Source: Nemertoderma westbladi
Taxonomy: Eukaryota > Xenacoelomorpha > Nemertodermatida > Nemertodermatidae
Direction of reading: 5' to 3'
Assembly (NCBI GenBank): GCA_032718475.1
Contig: JAUCBJ010005300.1
Coordinates: 1 to 42,419, forward strand
DNA: 42,419 bases
Shown: positions 1 through 10,168 of the stretch, piece after piece
How positions within the stretch are numbered: the first letter of the stretch is position 1
Layout: the number at the start of each line of letters is the position of its first letter
Made by a program: the position numbers and the translations under genes
Notes under the pieces: generated by a model
Told to the model about the DNA's origin: nothing
Database searches by the model: none
The model's input: the letters and a program-made list of their open reading frames with translations, nothing else

Positions 1-1373
1 AATATAGCTAGCTACCTATAATCAATAAGTATACATTATATAGGTAGTGTGAACGCGGCGTAACGCCGTGAAAAAACATTAAACTTCCAAACGCCCATAT
101 CTCAGCTATTTCCTAAATTAAATTTTTTTACATAGGCTATTTGGAATCCTTGCATGGTCTGCTTTCCATCAGAACCAACAAATCAATATAAGGTTGAAGA
201 ACTGAGATGGGACTGGTGCTGCAATATCGCCGGCGGTGACACTTTATTCAAATGCTTGTAGCTAAAGAATAAAATATACAAATTCAAATTTTCGCTCAGT
301 CACTATAAGGATGAGGGCGGTTACTGTAACTCTGCTTCATCATGCTATTCATTAAAATTTGTGTAAAAGTTAGGGGGGGGGGGGGGGGGGGTCGTATCAT
401 GTTTTTGAATACGACGAATACGACAATTATTACCATATATGGTAATGAATTGTGTACCGGTGGGCTTATAAGTTGCTGGCCATAACATTAATTTCACAAT
501 TATTAAGCACAATTAGTTATAAAGCCAATTTAAAGGGAAATATAAATGGAAATTAATACAAATACACAACCAATTCGATCAATATTAATAAACGACAAGC
601 TCGTATTAAGGTTTTGTAGGATCTTGCTACCGTAAATGTTATTTATTAAGGTTTTATTACAAAATGCGGCGCTAGCCTATCAACGAGACTCGGGATGGAT
701 GCAAGTCGATTTCATGGCCTAGGGTACAATCTCCTTCAACAACACGGTAGCAAATGGAAACTGGTAGCATGTAGGAGCCATTTCCTCTCGGATCCCAAGA
801 CGCGTTATGCTACCATTGAGCTGGAATGTATAGCTATGCCATAAATAATTGCCAAGTGCACCTCGCGGATCTACCGACGACCACCGACCACTACTGGCAA
901 TGTTTAACCAATACAACCTTGACCAAGTGGATAATAGAAAAATACAAAAAAATCAAAGCGGATCTGCAGTTTCAGATCTTCAGTTTGATGTTGAATGGTG
1001 GAAGGGGTGCAAAAACCGAATCTCAGACGCACTCAGCCACTGTCGTAAAATTTATACTGTATGTATAACTTTAATTGTGTAAAAGTATACCATACTTATT
1101 CAGTTAGTCTGTAGTTGCTACCGTAATTGTGCACCGGAAGTTCCGGTACCTCTTCTGCTGTATGTATTTGTAACTTTTCTGCCGTTCAGTTGACAATGTC
1201 AGTCAATCTGCACGTGTGCTGTGCACTTCTTCAATGTTAATTACTACCTCTTACTATTTAAATGTAAGTTTTATATGACTATGAAGAGAATTAACATTTG
1301 CAATGCAACACAATGCAAAACATGGGGTTAACATTCCTCAAGACATTACCGTAAACGCCCCCAATCCTCGACA
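1..1373. other. Non-coding flank without a recognisable gene
   Basis: No reading frame here is long or recognisable. The stretch holds a 19-base G run at 373-391 and short inverted motifs such as the one near 56-67. The last 300 bases may be the end of a degraded BEL LTR, because a BEL-style leader follows at about 1374, but no second LTR copy was found to prove it. Confidence 0.5.
373..391 (+). repeat. G19 homopolymer
   Basis: Uninterrupted run of 19 G. It is the first of about twelve G or C runs of 14 bases or more in this window. Runs like this slip easily and can form quadruplex structures. Confidence 0.9.
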
Positions 1374-1394
1374 TTTTGGTGCCTGGACCTGGAT
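1374..1394 (+). promoter_or_regulatory. Possible BEL-A leader / primer-binding region
   Basis: The motif TTGGTGCCTGGACC, just after a CA dinucleotide, resembles the start of the internal region in BEL/Pao elements, where the tRNA primer-binding site begins with TGG. This is inference: the 5' LTR start and a matching 3' LTR were not seen. Confidence 0.3.
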
Positions 1395-1466
1395 AGTGAA
1401 AGCGTCACTAATTCGATGTCGGATACGTGGGAATCGCTACATCAATGCTGAAAAGGCCACCGTGGC

Positions 1467-2489
1467 TTGGCGAGGCGACTGATTAACGAAATCAAGGAGC
1501 TTATCAGACCTGATGCTCAGGTACCGGTAGCTGTAGGCTTATCCAAAAGGTATATGCAATTATGTGCACAACGTGATAAATTAGGGAAACTTGACGAGGA
1601 AATAGAACTTCTAATCGATACCGATACCAAATCAGATTTGGAACGCGAGCTAGCCGTAGCCTCGGATTTTATGGGAGACATTTGCGACATCCTACAACGT
1701 GTGGAAGGTCGAATGCATGTCTCCTCATCCAACGTCAATTTCAACACGTCGACTGCAAATACAATGGGTTTTTTAGCCAATCATCGCATCGGTATGGAGT
1801 TCCACCAGAAACTTCCACAACTAAAACTTCCATTGTTTGATGGCACTGCGTTAGAATGGCCCAACTTTTGGGACCATTTTCAGAATTCAGTCCACAACCG
1901 ACCCGATTTATCTGGAGGAAATAAATTCGATTATTTAAAGGGCCAACTGAAGGGGGAAGCCTTGCAATTAATTTCGGAATTTCAACTAACCGATGAGGAT
2001 TACGAGGGAGTGATTGTGTTGCTAAAGGAAACATATGGTAAACCGCATCTGATTCTGCAGGCACATATGCATGCAATCTTTGATTTGGAGAAACCCGCTG
2101 CAACATCGACCGATTTGTCCTCATTTCGAGCAAAATACGAGGCTCATATAAGATGTATTCAGAATTTGAATAACGATATCGAACATTCCGGTTATGTATA
2201 CGCAGCAATAATCCTCAGACAACTACCAGCCATAGTTCGTAGTAACATTAATTGCGCATCTAAGGTAACTACATGGAATCTTCCGGAACTACGGGTAGCG
2301 TTACAAGAAGAAATCGAACAGTTGAAAGCACTCGAGAAGGAGGCCAAACTACCCACATTAAAATCGGGACAGAATGGATTGAAATCGAATGACAAAAGTA
2401 AACATTTTAAATCGTTTAACGATAATCAATCTAGTGATTATGGTATAACCAAACCCGAAGGAACTGTTGGTTCATTCGCCACCAGGTGA
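1467..2489 (+). pseudogene. gag: BEL-A gag (DUF1759-like), 5' part of a decayed BEL/Pao polyprotein
   Basis: This 340-codon open stretch encodes the Gag part of a BEL/Pao retrotransposon. An acidic helical N-terminal part is followed, around residues 112-250, by the DUF1759 signature: the LKLPLFDGT and WPNFWDHF motifs, then a KGEA motif and a YGKP motif. Zinc knuckles and a protease follow in other frames downstream, as expected for gag-pol. The open frame has no ATG at its start (TTG at 1467, with a stop at 1449), so the 5' end is probably frameshifted. Family identity is secure; the element is degenerate because the coding phase changes at least twice before 3076. BEL-B interrupts it at 3077. 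Confidence 0.85.
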
Positions 2490-3076
2490 AACGTTTCCAG
2501 GTGGAATTGTTATTCATGTAAAGGTAAACATCCCGTTATTAATTGCGATAAATATATTACGGGTGAAAGTCGGAACCAACATTCTCACGAATTGGGTTTG
2601 TGTACAAATAGTCTCCGACCAAAGCATACAGCCTTACAATGTCGGAGTTCCGAACGATGCCGATTGTGCAATTGCCGTCTTCACACGGCATTACATTTTC
2701 ATAAAACTACGAATAACCCTAACCGATCCGATTCTACAGTCGCAACTATATTGGATCAATCCTCTGCAAACTGCAACGTTGATATTAGCGGATCTACATT
2801 GATGACCACTACGAGTCCTCAATTCGGTGGCAGTATAGTTCTTCCCACTGCTATCGTACCAATTATCTACGGTGATAATCGAGCGTACGAAGTTCGAGCG
2901 TTAATGGACCCCGGTTCACAGTGTACATTACTTACTCGTAAAGTTGCCAATGACCTACATTTAACTGTATGTGGTCGGTCACATAAACATGAGGTTGGAT
3001 GGAATTAACAAACTTGGTATCTATAAGGATTACGATATCGTAGAATTCGTTGTATCGACAGAAATTGGATTGAAAC
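2490..3076 (+). pseudogene. BEL-A zinc-knuckle and aspartic protease region, left part
   Basis: Continuation of the BEL-A polyprotein in shifting frames. A Cys-X2-Cys-X3-His-X4-Cys knuckle is readable around 2505-2550. More Cys/His pairs occur at 2592-2700, and the retropepsin active site appears as ALMDPGSQCT near 2900-2930. The frame changes near 2960-2985. The last readable codons end at 3076, where BEL-B begins, and protease-like coding resumes at 20928 on the far side of the insertion. It is inactive: frameshifts are visible, and no reverse transcriptase of this element exists in the window. Confidence 0.75.
3072..3076. repeat. Left 5-bp target duplication of BEL-B (GAAAC)
   Basis: GAAAC directly precedes the TG start of the 5' LTR and recurs directly after the CA end of the 3' LTR at 20923-20927. 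Five bases is a usual length for LTR-element integration. Confidence 0.9.
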
Positions 3077-4153
3077 TGTAAAAGCTTTTGTGGGATATAA
3101 CTGGCCCTTTTGCTTTGCAATCCAGTTTCCCCCCAGGCGCTGGAATACTCTAAAAGGCTCTCTAACTCGAATGATGCAAAGCGACCGGCTGATTGGCTGA
3201 TTTGTTATACGAGGGGCTCTTTGCTATGTTCTATCGGCCAACCAGAGCTATAGCAGCAGAGTATGCAACCAGGACAACCGAGCGGAGTGACTCATTTTGT
3301 GTGTTGGCCAAGGGTTGCAAAATTCCTGATAGTTCGGCATTTAGATATTCGTGGAACTTGTGGAATCTGGTGTTCTGCCAATGAGAGCTATTCCTCTCTG
3401 TGTAAAAGATACCTGCAACGGTGTTAGGGACAGTAGAGAGTTCTTGTGATACTGTTGTGTTGTTTCTATCTAGGCCAGGAACACCGGCTCTAGAGTCAAT
3501 TCGTTTCAGACTTTAGAAGAAACATTAGTAGGCTTAGATTATAGAGCGTATAACTGTTATCGGCACAGTCTAGTCTTAACGGCACATACATTGTCATATC
3601 ATATCTTAACCTACCGTCTTAATGCTTTTTACTGTTGTTTTTATTTTGTATCAGTTGGTTGAATATTATTTGGAGAACATCTATAAAGAACCCAAATTTC
3701 CCAATTTTCTTGATACACTACAGGTTAGAGAGACAGGTTACATATATCGATTGCGACTTATATTATTGTGGTTTGTAGTGAATTTAATGCTATTTGATAA
3801 GCACTACAGTCCCAATCCCAATAAACATTAACTTGGTCGTTTTGGCGGCCAAAATGACCAAAATCACCAAAAAAATGTAGTGTATTCCTATGGGCTACTT
3901 GGTCGTTTTGGCGAAGTGATTTAACTCGAATCAGCTCAATCCAGACAGTTTGTCTCCTTGGCCATCCATTTGGTGTATCTGACTAAATGTCAGCTCGCTT
4001 TCATTTTTATTATTGACAGATTGTTACCTTACCCGGCGCTGAGCCTTGCAGTACTGGAGTCCGCCCACTGAGGCATTAATAGAGTACACAGTCTTATAAA
4101 AGGAGTTGAATGGAGCTTCGTTAAAGGAGGAGTACAGTATGTATAATAATCTG

Positions 4154-4352
4154 AACGTCCCGAAATTAATTTATGGATGTCCCGAAATTAATTTATGGTG
4201 GACGTCCCGAAATTAATTTATGGACGTCCCGAAATTAATTTATGGACGTCCCGAAATTAATTTATGGACGTCCCGAAATTAACTTATGGAAGTCCCGAAT
4301 TTAACTTATGGATGTCCCGAAATTAATTTATGGACGTCCCGAAATTAATCTA
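4154..4352. repeat. 22-bp tandem repeat array
   Basis: About nine copies of a 22-bp unit containing GTCCCGAAATTAATTTATGG, with small variants. An inverted copy follows at about 4391-4425, so the end of the array can fold back. It lies inside the TA-flanked element. Confidence 0.85.
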
Positions 4353-4498
4353 TCAACCAATCAGAATCGTAATGAAATAACTAATAACTTGGACGTCCAT
4401 AAATTAATTTCGGGATGTTAATTTCGGAAATTAATTTCAATAATATTTTTAAATTTTTTTAAATATTTTTTTACAATGTATAATTTGCGGACACTGCG

Positions 4499-4952
4499 GG
4501 GTGACTACAAAACAAAGACCCAATTATAAAGACCTGCATAATCTTATTACATGTGTTAACTTTCGTTAATTGTTTTCAATACCCCGTTACGCCTCTGTAA
4601 CTTGCTCCTTTACTAACCTGCTCCTTTAAATAGCAATAGTACATAACGCTCATTGTGACCTGTACAAAACAAAGAGGTAAAGTCGCGTTACGTCCCAAAG
4701 AGCGTAAGGTTCCAAAGAGCTTTAGGTCCCATTGCCAGAGAGCGTGAGGTCACACTGCCATTTAAAGGAGCAGGTTAGTAAAGAAGCAGGTTACAGAGAC
4801 GTGTTGGGGAACCAAAACAATAAACGAAAGTTAACACATGTGTTTTGTATTTGTACAGTTATTATATTTTAAAGTTAACACATGTGTTTTGTATTTGTAC
4901 AGTTATTGTATTGTTATTATTTGGGTCGTTGGTCTTTGTTTTGTAGTCACCC
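4499..4952. mobile_element. 454-bp inverted-repeat element with 9-bp target duplication
   Basis: Begins GGGTGACTACAAAACAAAG and ends with the reverse complement. GACACTGCG lies on both sides (4490-4498 and 4953-4961). Inner arms are also inverted copies of each other (near 4551-4580 and 4817-4850), so the whole element can fold. No coding capacity. An 8-10 bp duplication fits Mutator- or hAT-like families; I cannot choose between them. It is nested in the 1650-bp element. Confidence 0.8.
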
Positions 4953-5966
4953 GACACTGCGGTGTTGCGTGGGAGCCACCAATCCACCCACCCACACTCA
5001 CTCCCAACTTCCTGGACACTAGGATACTGAGTGAAAGCGTCTGAAACTACTACAGGAACTCCATGACAGACTATGGGCTAGCGACTAGGGACTGGCGCCC
5101 TTGAACATGTAAACTGTAGTACCTACTGTACCATGTACCACCTACCTTAAAAAGTGACCTGTGGGACCAGCCCATTATTAGTGAGGTCGGCATTTCTCTT
5201 TATCCTGCCGCTCTCTTTGTATTACAATAGCATACAGCTAACCAATGGCAATGGTCTCGAAATCCGGAAATCGAAGCCTTTTTCTATCTGCCAACATCCT
5301 GGGCTTTACTTATACTCAGCCTCTATTCACTGGCTGTGATTGACAAGCCAACTTGCCTCAGAAGTTCCTTTCATGAAGGCCGCAATTTATATTTGGCCAT
5401 TTTGGTCGTTTTGGCCGCCAAAATGACCAAGTTAATGTTTATTGGGATTGGGACTGTACATGAGTCAATTGCTGTTCTCTTTATATATGATAAAATTCAT
5501 TGACAGTCGGCAAATTAGTGTGCAGTATTGTGCGTTAACGGTAGTGTGCATGATTGTGACTGATAACTAAGCATTTCCTAAAGAATGCGCCTCATACGTG
5601 AATCATAAGCCTTACCGACTTACCGTTGTGTTTAGTATAAGTCATATCTCTGTTTACCTAGATAGAGCGCCACGTCCTAAAGGAACTGTTAATATTTCCC
5701 GAAAGTGAATAATATTAGTCAGAAATTATTTATTAACGATCAATCGAATAATACAGTAAGCTTACACTGCAATAACAATCTAAGCCCTCCGAATCCAGTC
5801 TCCCGGGTATATCCAGCGGGTGAATGGACGCGCACTAGGCTGGCTTCGGCTAATGTTGTGTTTATTGGTATTAAATACTTGTCATTTTCTAAAGTCTATT
5901 TATAAACCAAAAGACGTCATATAAATTTTGGCAGGTTAAACTGCTAAAGGTCTTCAAAAGCGCGTA

Positions 5967-5981
5967 CAATAACAGTTATTG
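5967..5981. other. 15-base perfect palindrome at the LTR/leader junction
   Basis: CAATAACAGTTATTG spans the last two LTR bases and the first leader bases, where a tRNA primer-binding site starting with TGG would normally lie. No TGG occurs in the first bases of the leader. Whether the palindrome matters for priming is unknown. Confidence 0.5.
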
Positions 5982-6036
5982 TCTTTATTGCAGTAAGCAA
6001 TAAAGTTGAAAGTACCGGTCGACCGGTAAACCTGAA

Positions 6037-6236
6037 CCGGTACTGCTGTAGGTCCGTAGGCCCAACTGCCAGAATCGGTACTGCTGTAGGTCCGTAGGCC
6101 CAACTGCCAGAATCGGTACTGCTGTAGGTCGGTAGGCTTAACTGCCAGAATCGGTACTGCTGTAGGTCGGTAGGCTTAACTGCCTGAACCGGTACTGCTG
6201 TAGGTCTGTAGGCCCAACTGTCCTAACCGGTACTTC
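6037..6236. repeat. 38-bp tandem repeat in the BEL-B leader
   Basis: Five copies starting near 6037, 6075, 6113, 6151 and 6189, with a partial sixth. The unit contains CGGTACTGCTGTAGGTC and AACTGCCAGAA. Each copy has small palindromes (ACCGGT-like and GGCC-like). Confidence 0.88.
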
Positions 6237-6416
6237 CAGTATAAGTACATTAGTATTATTCGATTTTGATTATTGTATACCGGTAGGTCTTAATACTTAA
6301 TCAGGGAACGGCCGCCCTGGTTTTTTATTGAGATTTTACTTATTTCTGTCGGTTTTATTTACATGTAAGTTAATATTGAGCTGAAGACGTGTAAGTCTGC
6401 TCAGATTGTTCAGATA

Positions 6417-6956
6417 ATTGTAGGCTGGACTGTTGTCTGACTGTTGTTGAGTCTGGAGAGATTGTGGCGTGTGTGGAGTTTGTCCAATAAAGTGCCAGTT
6501 AGTAAGTTGGGGCAGCCAGAGCTGTAAGGTCAATCCCCTCTTAAAGAATAAGTCGTACTACCGTGTTAGAACGCATACTAACTAACCATTTTGGAATCTG
6601 CACATACTGTAGTTTATTTAGGCTTGATAGTAGTCTGCCAGCGTTTTTAGTCTGTGTTTGTTTGTGTGGTCTGTTCAGGTACCGTAATAGTTATTACTCA
6701 GATATTTTGTAGGCTGGATTGTTGTCTAGCTATTATTAGGTCTGAAGAGATTGCTGCGTGTGTAGAGTTTGTCTGATAAAGTGCCAGTTAGTAAGTTGGG
6801 GCAGCCAGAGCTGTAAGGTCAATCCCCTCTTAAAGAATAAGTCGTACTACCGTGTTAGAACGCATACTAACTAACCATTTCGGAATCTGCACATACTGTA
6901 GTTTATTTAGGCTTGGTGGTAGTCTGCCAGCGTTTGGTTTGTATTTTGTTTGAGTA
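6417..6956. repeat. Tandem duplication of about 250 bp, offset 289
   Basis: The segment beginning TAGGCTGGAC at 6421 recurs at 6710. The core from AAGTGCCAGTTAGTAAG to the TTTAGGCTTG motif is nearly identical in both copies. It is part of the untranslated leader. Confidence 0.88.
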
Positions 6957-7919
6957 TTCTGTATGGGTAGCGTAATATTTATTATTCAGAGTTTATGCGA
7001 TTATTCGCAACATTCATGTCCCCAAGTTTATTCCTACAGTAATTGTGCTTGTTACACATACCGTTATAGTTAAATTAACCCCGGTACTACACGGGCTGCT
7101 TGGCGTAGGTAAAGACTGGTGATTTTGTGCTCCGGTCACTCCAGCAGATGCCGTGGTTCTTTTAACTGTTCAAGTATATTTAACTGCTGGTTATCTGTTT
7201 TTAATAAGTACTTGTACCTAATTTAGGGTTTGGTGTACAGTGCCTTCCGAAAGTAATTGGTGTGTAGGCAGTGTATTGTGTTGTAAAGTGGTTAATAGGC
7301 ACGTTGGATCTGGTAGTCCGCGGTAATTAACTTCCAGGTAGGAACACTCCGTGATACATAACGTAGTACCTATAGCGATACGGCTATAGGTCGTCAGACG
7401 GTGGTATTTTTCCTATCTGGACAGCGCAACATATTTACTACTACTTATTATTTTCAAATACCGTAGTACCCTGTCCGTTGTAATAACCAGAATTCTAACC
7501 CTTTGTTAGGCTGGTTCGTAGACTTCCTGTAAAATTACCCTAAAAATTTCGTACGTAATATTTTGTTGTGTTTAATTAGAGATTTAATCTCACCCGTATC
7601 GTAAGTAATTTGTAGTATTAAGTAACTTAGGTAAATTAGAATTATCTGTTTTAGTGTCCTATAAGTAGCACTTCACTGAGAGCGCACAGCTTCTGTGTAG
7701 TGACTTCCCCCAGAAATAATAACATTTATTTCAAATATTGACAAAACCCATCTTAAACGGGTATATAAATATTATAAATCAACTCAAACGATTTATAAAT
7801 AGTAGGCCTGCCATACAACAACTAGGTCTCAATATCAGTTGGAATACTGCTTAAATAACGGTAATAAAGTAAGTTAAAGTAACTAGGTAACCTTTAAATT
7901 CAGAAATTCAATTATTTAA

Positions 7920-8180
7920 ATAATTGGTATACCGGTATTCACGATAGGCCTATTATCTTTATTTCTATAAATTTAGGCTGAAATTATACCGGTATTCTGT
8001 AATTAATTCTAGTCTAGAATTATACTTATATACTATAAGTGTAGGCTATATACCGGTATTCACGATAGGCCTATTTATATATTATATATACTTGTGTTAA
8101 AATTATATACCGGTACTCTGTGACAAACCTAGTTTACAATACTTCTGTATATTATAAGTGTATACCGGTATTCTAATATA
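7920..8180. repeat. Imperfect direct repeats around TACCGGTATTC
   Basis: The phrase ACCGGTATTCACGATAGG occurs at about 7931 and 8055. Related ACCGGTA motifs with a TATAAGTGTA neighbour recur up to 8180, giving an imperfect repeat of about 120 bp just upstream of ORF1. Confidence 0.75.
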
Positions 8181-8279
8181 CTGTAATAAATTACCGGTAC
8201 TAGGCCAACGGTCATACTGAATTACTAGACTTGCTTTAACTGTAACTATAGCAGTAAGTATTCAACTGTATAGCTAAAC

Positions 8280-10166
8280 ATGTCTGACACCCAGCAAAAC
8301 CTGTCAGACAGTCTAATCGATACAACCATCTGTGACACAGATAGGAGTGTGGAGCGATTAAGAAAGGAGTTCAGCTCACCTCCTACTGAAAGAAAGGTCA
8401 TCCCTCCAGTAGTAGTATCAGACCCTAAGCTAATCCAACACCGTAGGTCTATCATCGGCACTCGGGCCCAGGTCAAACGGAACCAGGAAGCAGCTGTCCA
8501 ACAGCAGCAACAGCCTAGTCAAGAAACTCGTTCCCAGCGACCCGATAGCTCCAGTAGTTCGGATACTGTAGAGCTGACCCCCGAACGCGGAGTGCAGATG
8601 GCGGCTACAGCCTACTCGGATCCCCTTCTCACCCTTCCTGCCGCAGTGCTAACTACAATATTGATTGCGGTGGAGGAACATCAAGCCGATTGGGCGAGAA
8701 GTAAGCGAGCGACCCAAGATAGTTATGCGGGATATGCCAGGGAAGAATTGATGTCTATTGTCGAGTCACAATGGAACTTTCCCGGACCCGGACTCCCGTT
8801 AGATTTGTCCGAAGCTACTTGGGAAGATATACACAGGATGGGAGTGACTAAAGATACGATGGATCCCGCTGTTTGGAAGAGGTCGGCAGCAGGATATGTG
8901 CAGGGATTCTTCGGCTCCTTGGAGCGATTAGAAGAACAACTGTTTCGACAACCCCAAAGACCTCAAGAGCAGGAAGAGCTGCTATATCAAGTACGCGAAA
9001 AAACCCTACGCATTAGACTAATCCTATCAGCCTTTGAGGAAACTTCCAAAAGAAGACAGGACACGTCATTGCAGGTTGCTGTCAAGACTTGGTTCCAGCG
9101 GGTAGGTCTCAAAGTACAAGAAACGGCCCAGTGGAAATCCCAGCTGGCGGAGCGACCAACCTATGAAGAATCAACTGATGCCACCTTTTCTCAAGAGGAA
9201 AGCGAAGTGACCGCAGAGAGACCGCGAACGAGAGACGCCATAGACATCTATCTGTCAGACTATCAACGTTTCCTAGGTGATGAAGAATTGAGGAGACGAC
9301 TGGCTGGACTTCGCCCCATTAGTGAAGGAGCCAAGCTTGTATTGGACTCAATCGATGAGGAAATGTTAGCTGCAAACCAAGCTAAATTTGATGAAAAACT
9401 CCGCCCCGCTAGAGTCCAAGAAGAACAAGTAAAGAAAAAACGGATAGAGGACAGAAAGGCAGTAGCAGCGGCGAAAGCGGCAGCGGCAGTGGAAGAGGCA
9501 AAAGCGGCAGCGGCAGTGGAAGCGGCAAAGGCAGTAGCATCGGCGAAAGCGGCAGAGGCAGTAGCAGAAGCAAAAGCGGAAGCGGCAGTGGAAGCAGCCA
9601 AAGCAGCAGCAGCAATGGCATTGGCAGACGCAGAACAGAGAGCGTCTGAAGAGACCACACAACTGGAGTTGGAAAATCTTCAAGAGATGCAAGACTGCAT
9701 AAATAAACAGTTAACTGCTAGTCAAATGCAGATGAGGAGTCGATCTACTCCCAAGCGCCAAGGATACACATCATCGGAGGAAGGCGAGACCACCGATCCT
9801 GAAGGCGGAGGAAATAGATCTCGTCTAGGCAGGCGTAGAAAAACATCTCACCGTCACAAATTGCCTGATTTGCCCCCAGCGGTTAGAAGACAACTAGCTA
9901 GCACAGACTTAGGTAGTACAGAACCCACAGAACAAATTATTCAGGTCAAAGGACTCCCTACAATAGTTGATGTGCCTGAAATAATTGGGCCTGTCGTTCC
10001 CAAAGCCACTCCTGTGCTAGAGACCCCTGCACTTCCAGAGCTTAACTCTAAATTTCCTTTACACAGTACTACACTGCCTGTACCCGGTAGAACAGTCCAT
10101 GAGAATATCCCTGTCCTGGAAGCTGAGAGAGAAATCAAAGATTTGTCTCCCGTCAGCCCGCTATAA
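8280..10166 (+). CDS. BEL-B ORF1, Ala/Glu-rich coiled-coil protein of unknown function
   Basis: A 628-aa protein starting at ATG 8280 and ending in the TAA at 10164-10166. I do not recognise a family. The first 120 residues are polar with Gln and Ser stretches. Residues 120-380 look helical and mixed-charge. Residues 397-454 are an Ala/Glu/Lys repeat likely to form a long helix or coiled coil. The C-terminal third is basic then Pro-rich. No signal peptide, membrane segment or zinc knuckle is visible. Most BEL/Pao elements encode Gag directly in the gag-pol frame, and DUF1759 is found here in the next ORF, so ORF1 is an extra protein ahead of Gag. It may be a structural or RNA-binding partner of Gag, which is inference. 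The ORF is intact, and it overlaps the next start codon by one base. Confidence 0.82.
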   Translation: MSDTQQNLSDSLIDTTICDTDRSVERLRKEFSSPPTERKVIPPVVVSDPKLIQHRRSIIGTRAQVKRNQEAAVQQQQQPSQETRSQRPDSSSSSDTVELTPERGVQMAATAYSDPLLTLPAAVLTTILIAVEEHQADWARSKRATQDSYAGYAREELMSIVESQWNFPGPGLPLDLSEATWEDIHRMGVTKDTMDPAVWKRSAAGYVQGFFGSLERLEEQLFRQPQRPQEQEELLYQVREKTLRIRLILSAFEETSKRRQDTSLQVAVKTWFQRVGLKVQETAQWKSQLAERPTYEESTDATFSQEESEVTAERPRTRDAIDIYLSDYQRFLGDEELRRRLAGLRPISEGAKLVLDSIDEEMLAANQAKFDEKLRPARVQEEQVKKKRIEDRKAVAAAKAAAAVEEAKAAAAVEAAKAVASAKAAEAVAEAKAEAAVEAAKAAAAMALADAEQRASEETTQLELENLQEMQDCINKQLTASQMQMRSRSTPKRQGYTSSEEGETTDPEGGGNRSRLGRRRKTSHRHKLPDLPPAVRRQLASTDLGSTEPTEQIIQVKGLPTIVDVPEIIGPVVPKATPVLETPALPELNSKFPLHSTTLPVPGRTVHENIPVLEAEREIKDLSPVSPL

Positions 10167-10168
10167 TG
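10164..10168 (+). promoter_or_regulatory. TAATG stop-start overlap between ORF1 and gag-pol
   Basis: The A at 10166 is shared by the ORF1 stop TAA and the gag-pol start ATG. The gag-pol frame is open upstream only back to a TGA at 10124, and I see no clear slippery heptamer in that 40-base overlap. Termination followed by reinitiation is therefore the simplest reading. UAAUG coupling is known from some non-LTR elements such as silkworm SART1. Confidence 0.65.

Larger units (their letters stand above)
3807..5456. mobile_element. 1650-bp TA-flanked inverted-repeat element (Tc1/mariner-type, non-autonomous)
   Basis: Starts CAGTCCCAATCCC and ends with its reverse complement. The terminal inverted repeat is about 56 bp with two visible mismatches. 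TA flanks it at 3805-3806 and 5457-5458. The 3' LTR carries the uninterrupted site with a single TA at 20414-20415, which fixes both ends exactly. No transposase is encoded, so movement would need an enzyme from elsewhere. The CAGT start and TA duplication fit the Tc1/mariner superfamily; the class is inferred from the ends only. Confidence 0.9.
3077..5968 (+). repeat. BEL-B 5' LTR, interrupted by a DNA transposon
   Basis: Begins TGTAAAAGC and ends GCGTACA. It aligns end to end with 19688-20922 apart from the 1650-bp insert at 3807-5456 plus one TA copy. Net LTR length is 1240 bp. The visible differences from the 3' LTR are indels of 3, 1 and 1 bases and about four substitutions. It should contain the promoter, but I could not place a TATA box with confidence. 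Confidence 0.93.
5969..8279 (+). other. BEL-B 2.3-kb repeat-rich untranslated leader
   Basis: No convincing protein is encoded between the 5' LTR and the ORF1 start codon. The leader contains a 38-bp tandem array, a 250-bp duplication, and AT-rich repeats of about 120 bp carrying TACCGGTATTC. Many short upstream start codons would hinder simple scanning to ORF1, so splicing or internal initiation may be used; this is inference. Confidence 0.7.

Noticed and set aside
3193-3384. 63-codon frame in the 5' LTR, identical at 19804-19995 in the 3' LTR
   Set aside because: Identity follows from LTR duplication; there is no ATG start and no recognised motif.
5705-5905. 66-codon frame in the 5' LTR, repeated at 20662-20862
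   Set aside because: GTG start, LTR duplicate, no motif.
6037-6236. CRISPR-like array in the BEL-B leader
   Set aside because: Plain tandem repeats with no spacers and no cas genes.
9263-9692. Three antisense frames over the Ala-rich part of BEL-B ORF1
   Set aside because: GC-rich Ala codons give few stops on the opposite strand; no start context or known motif.
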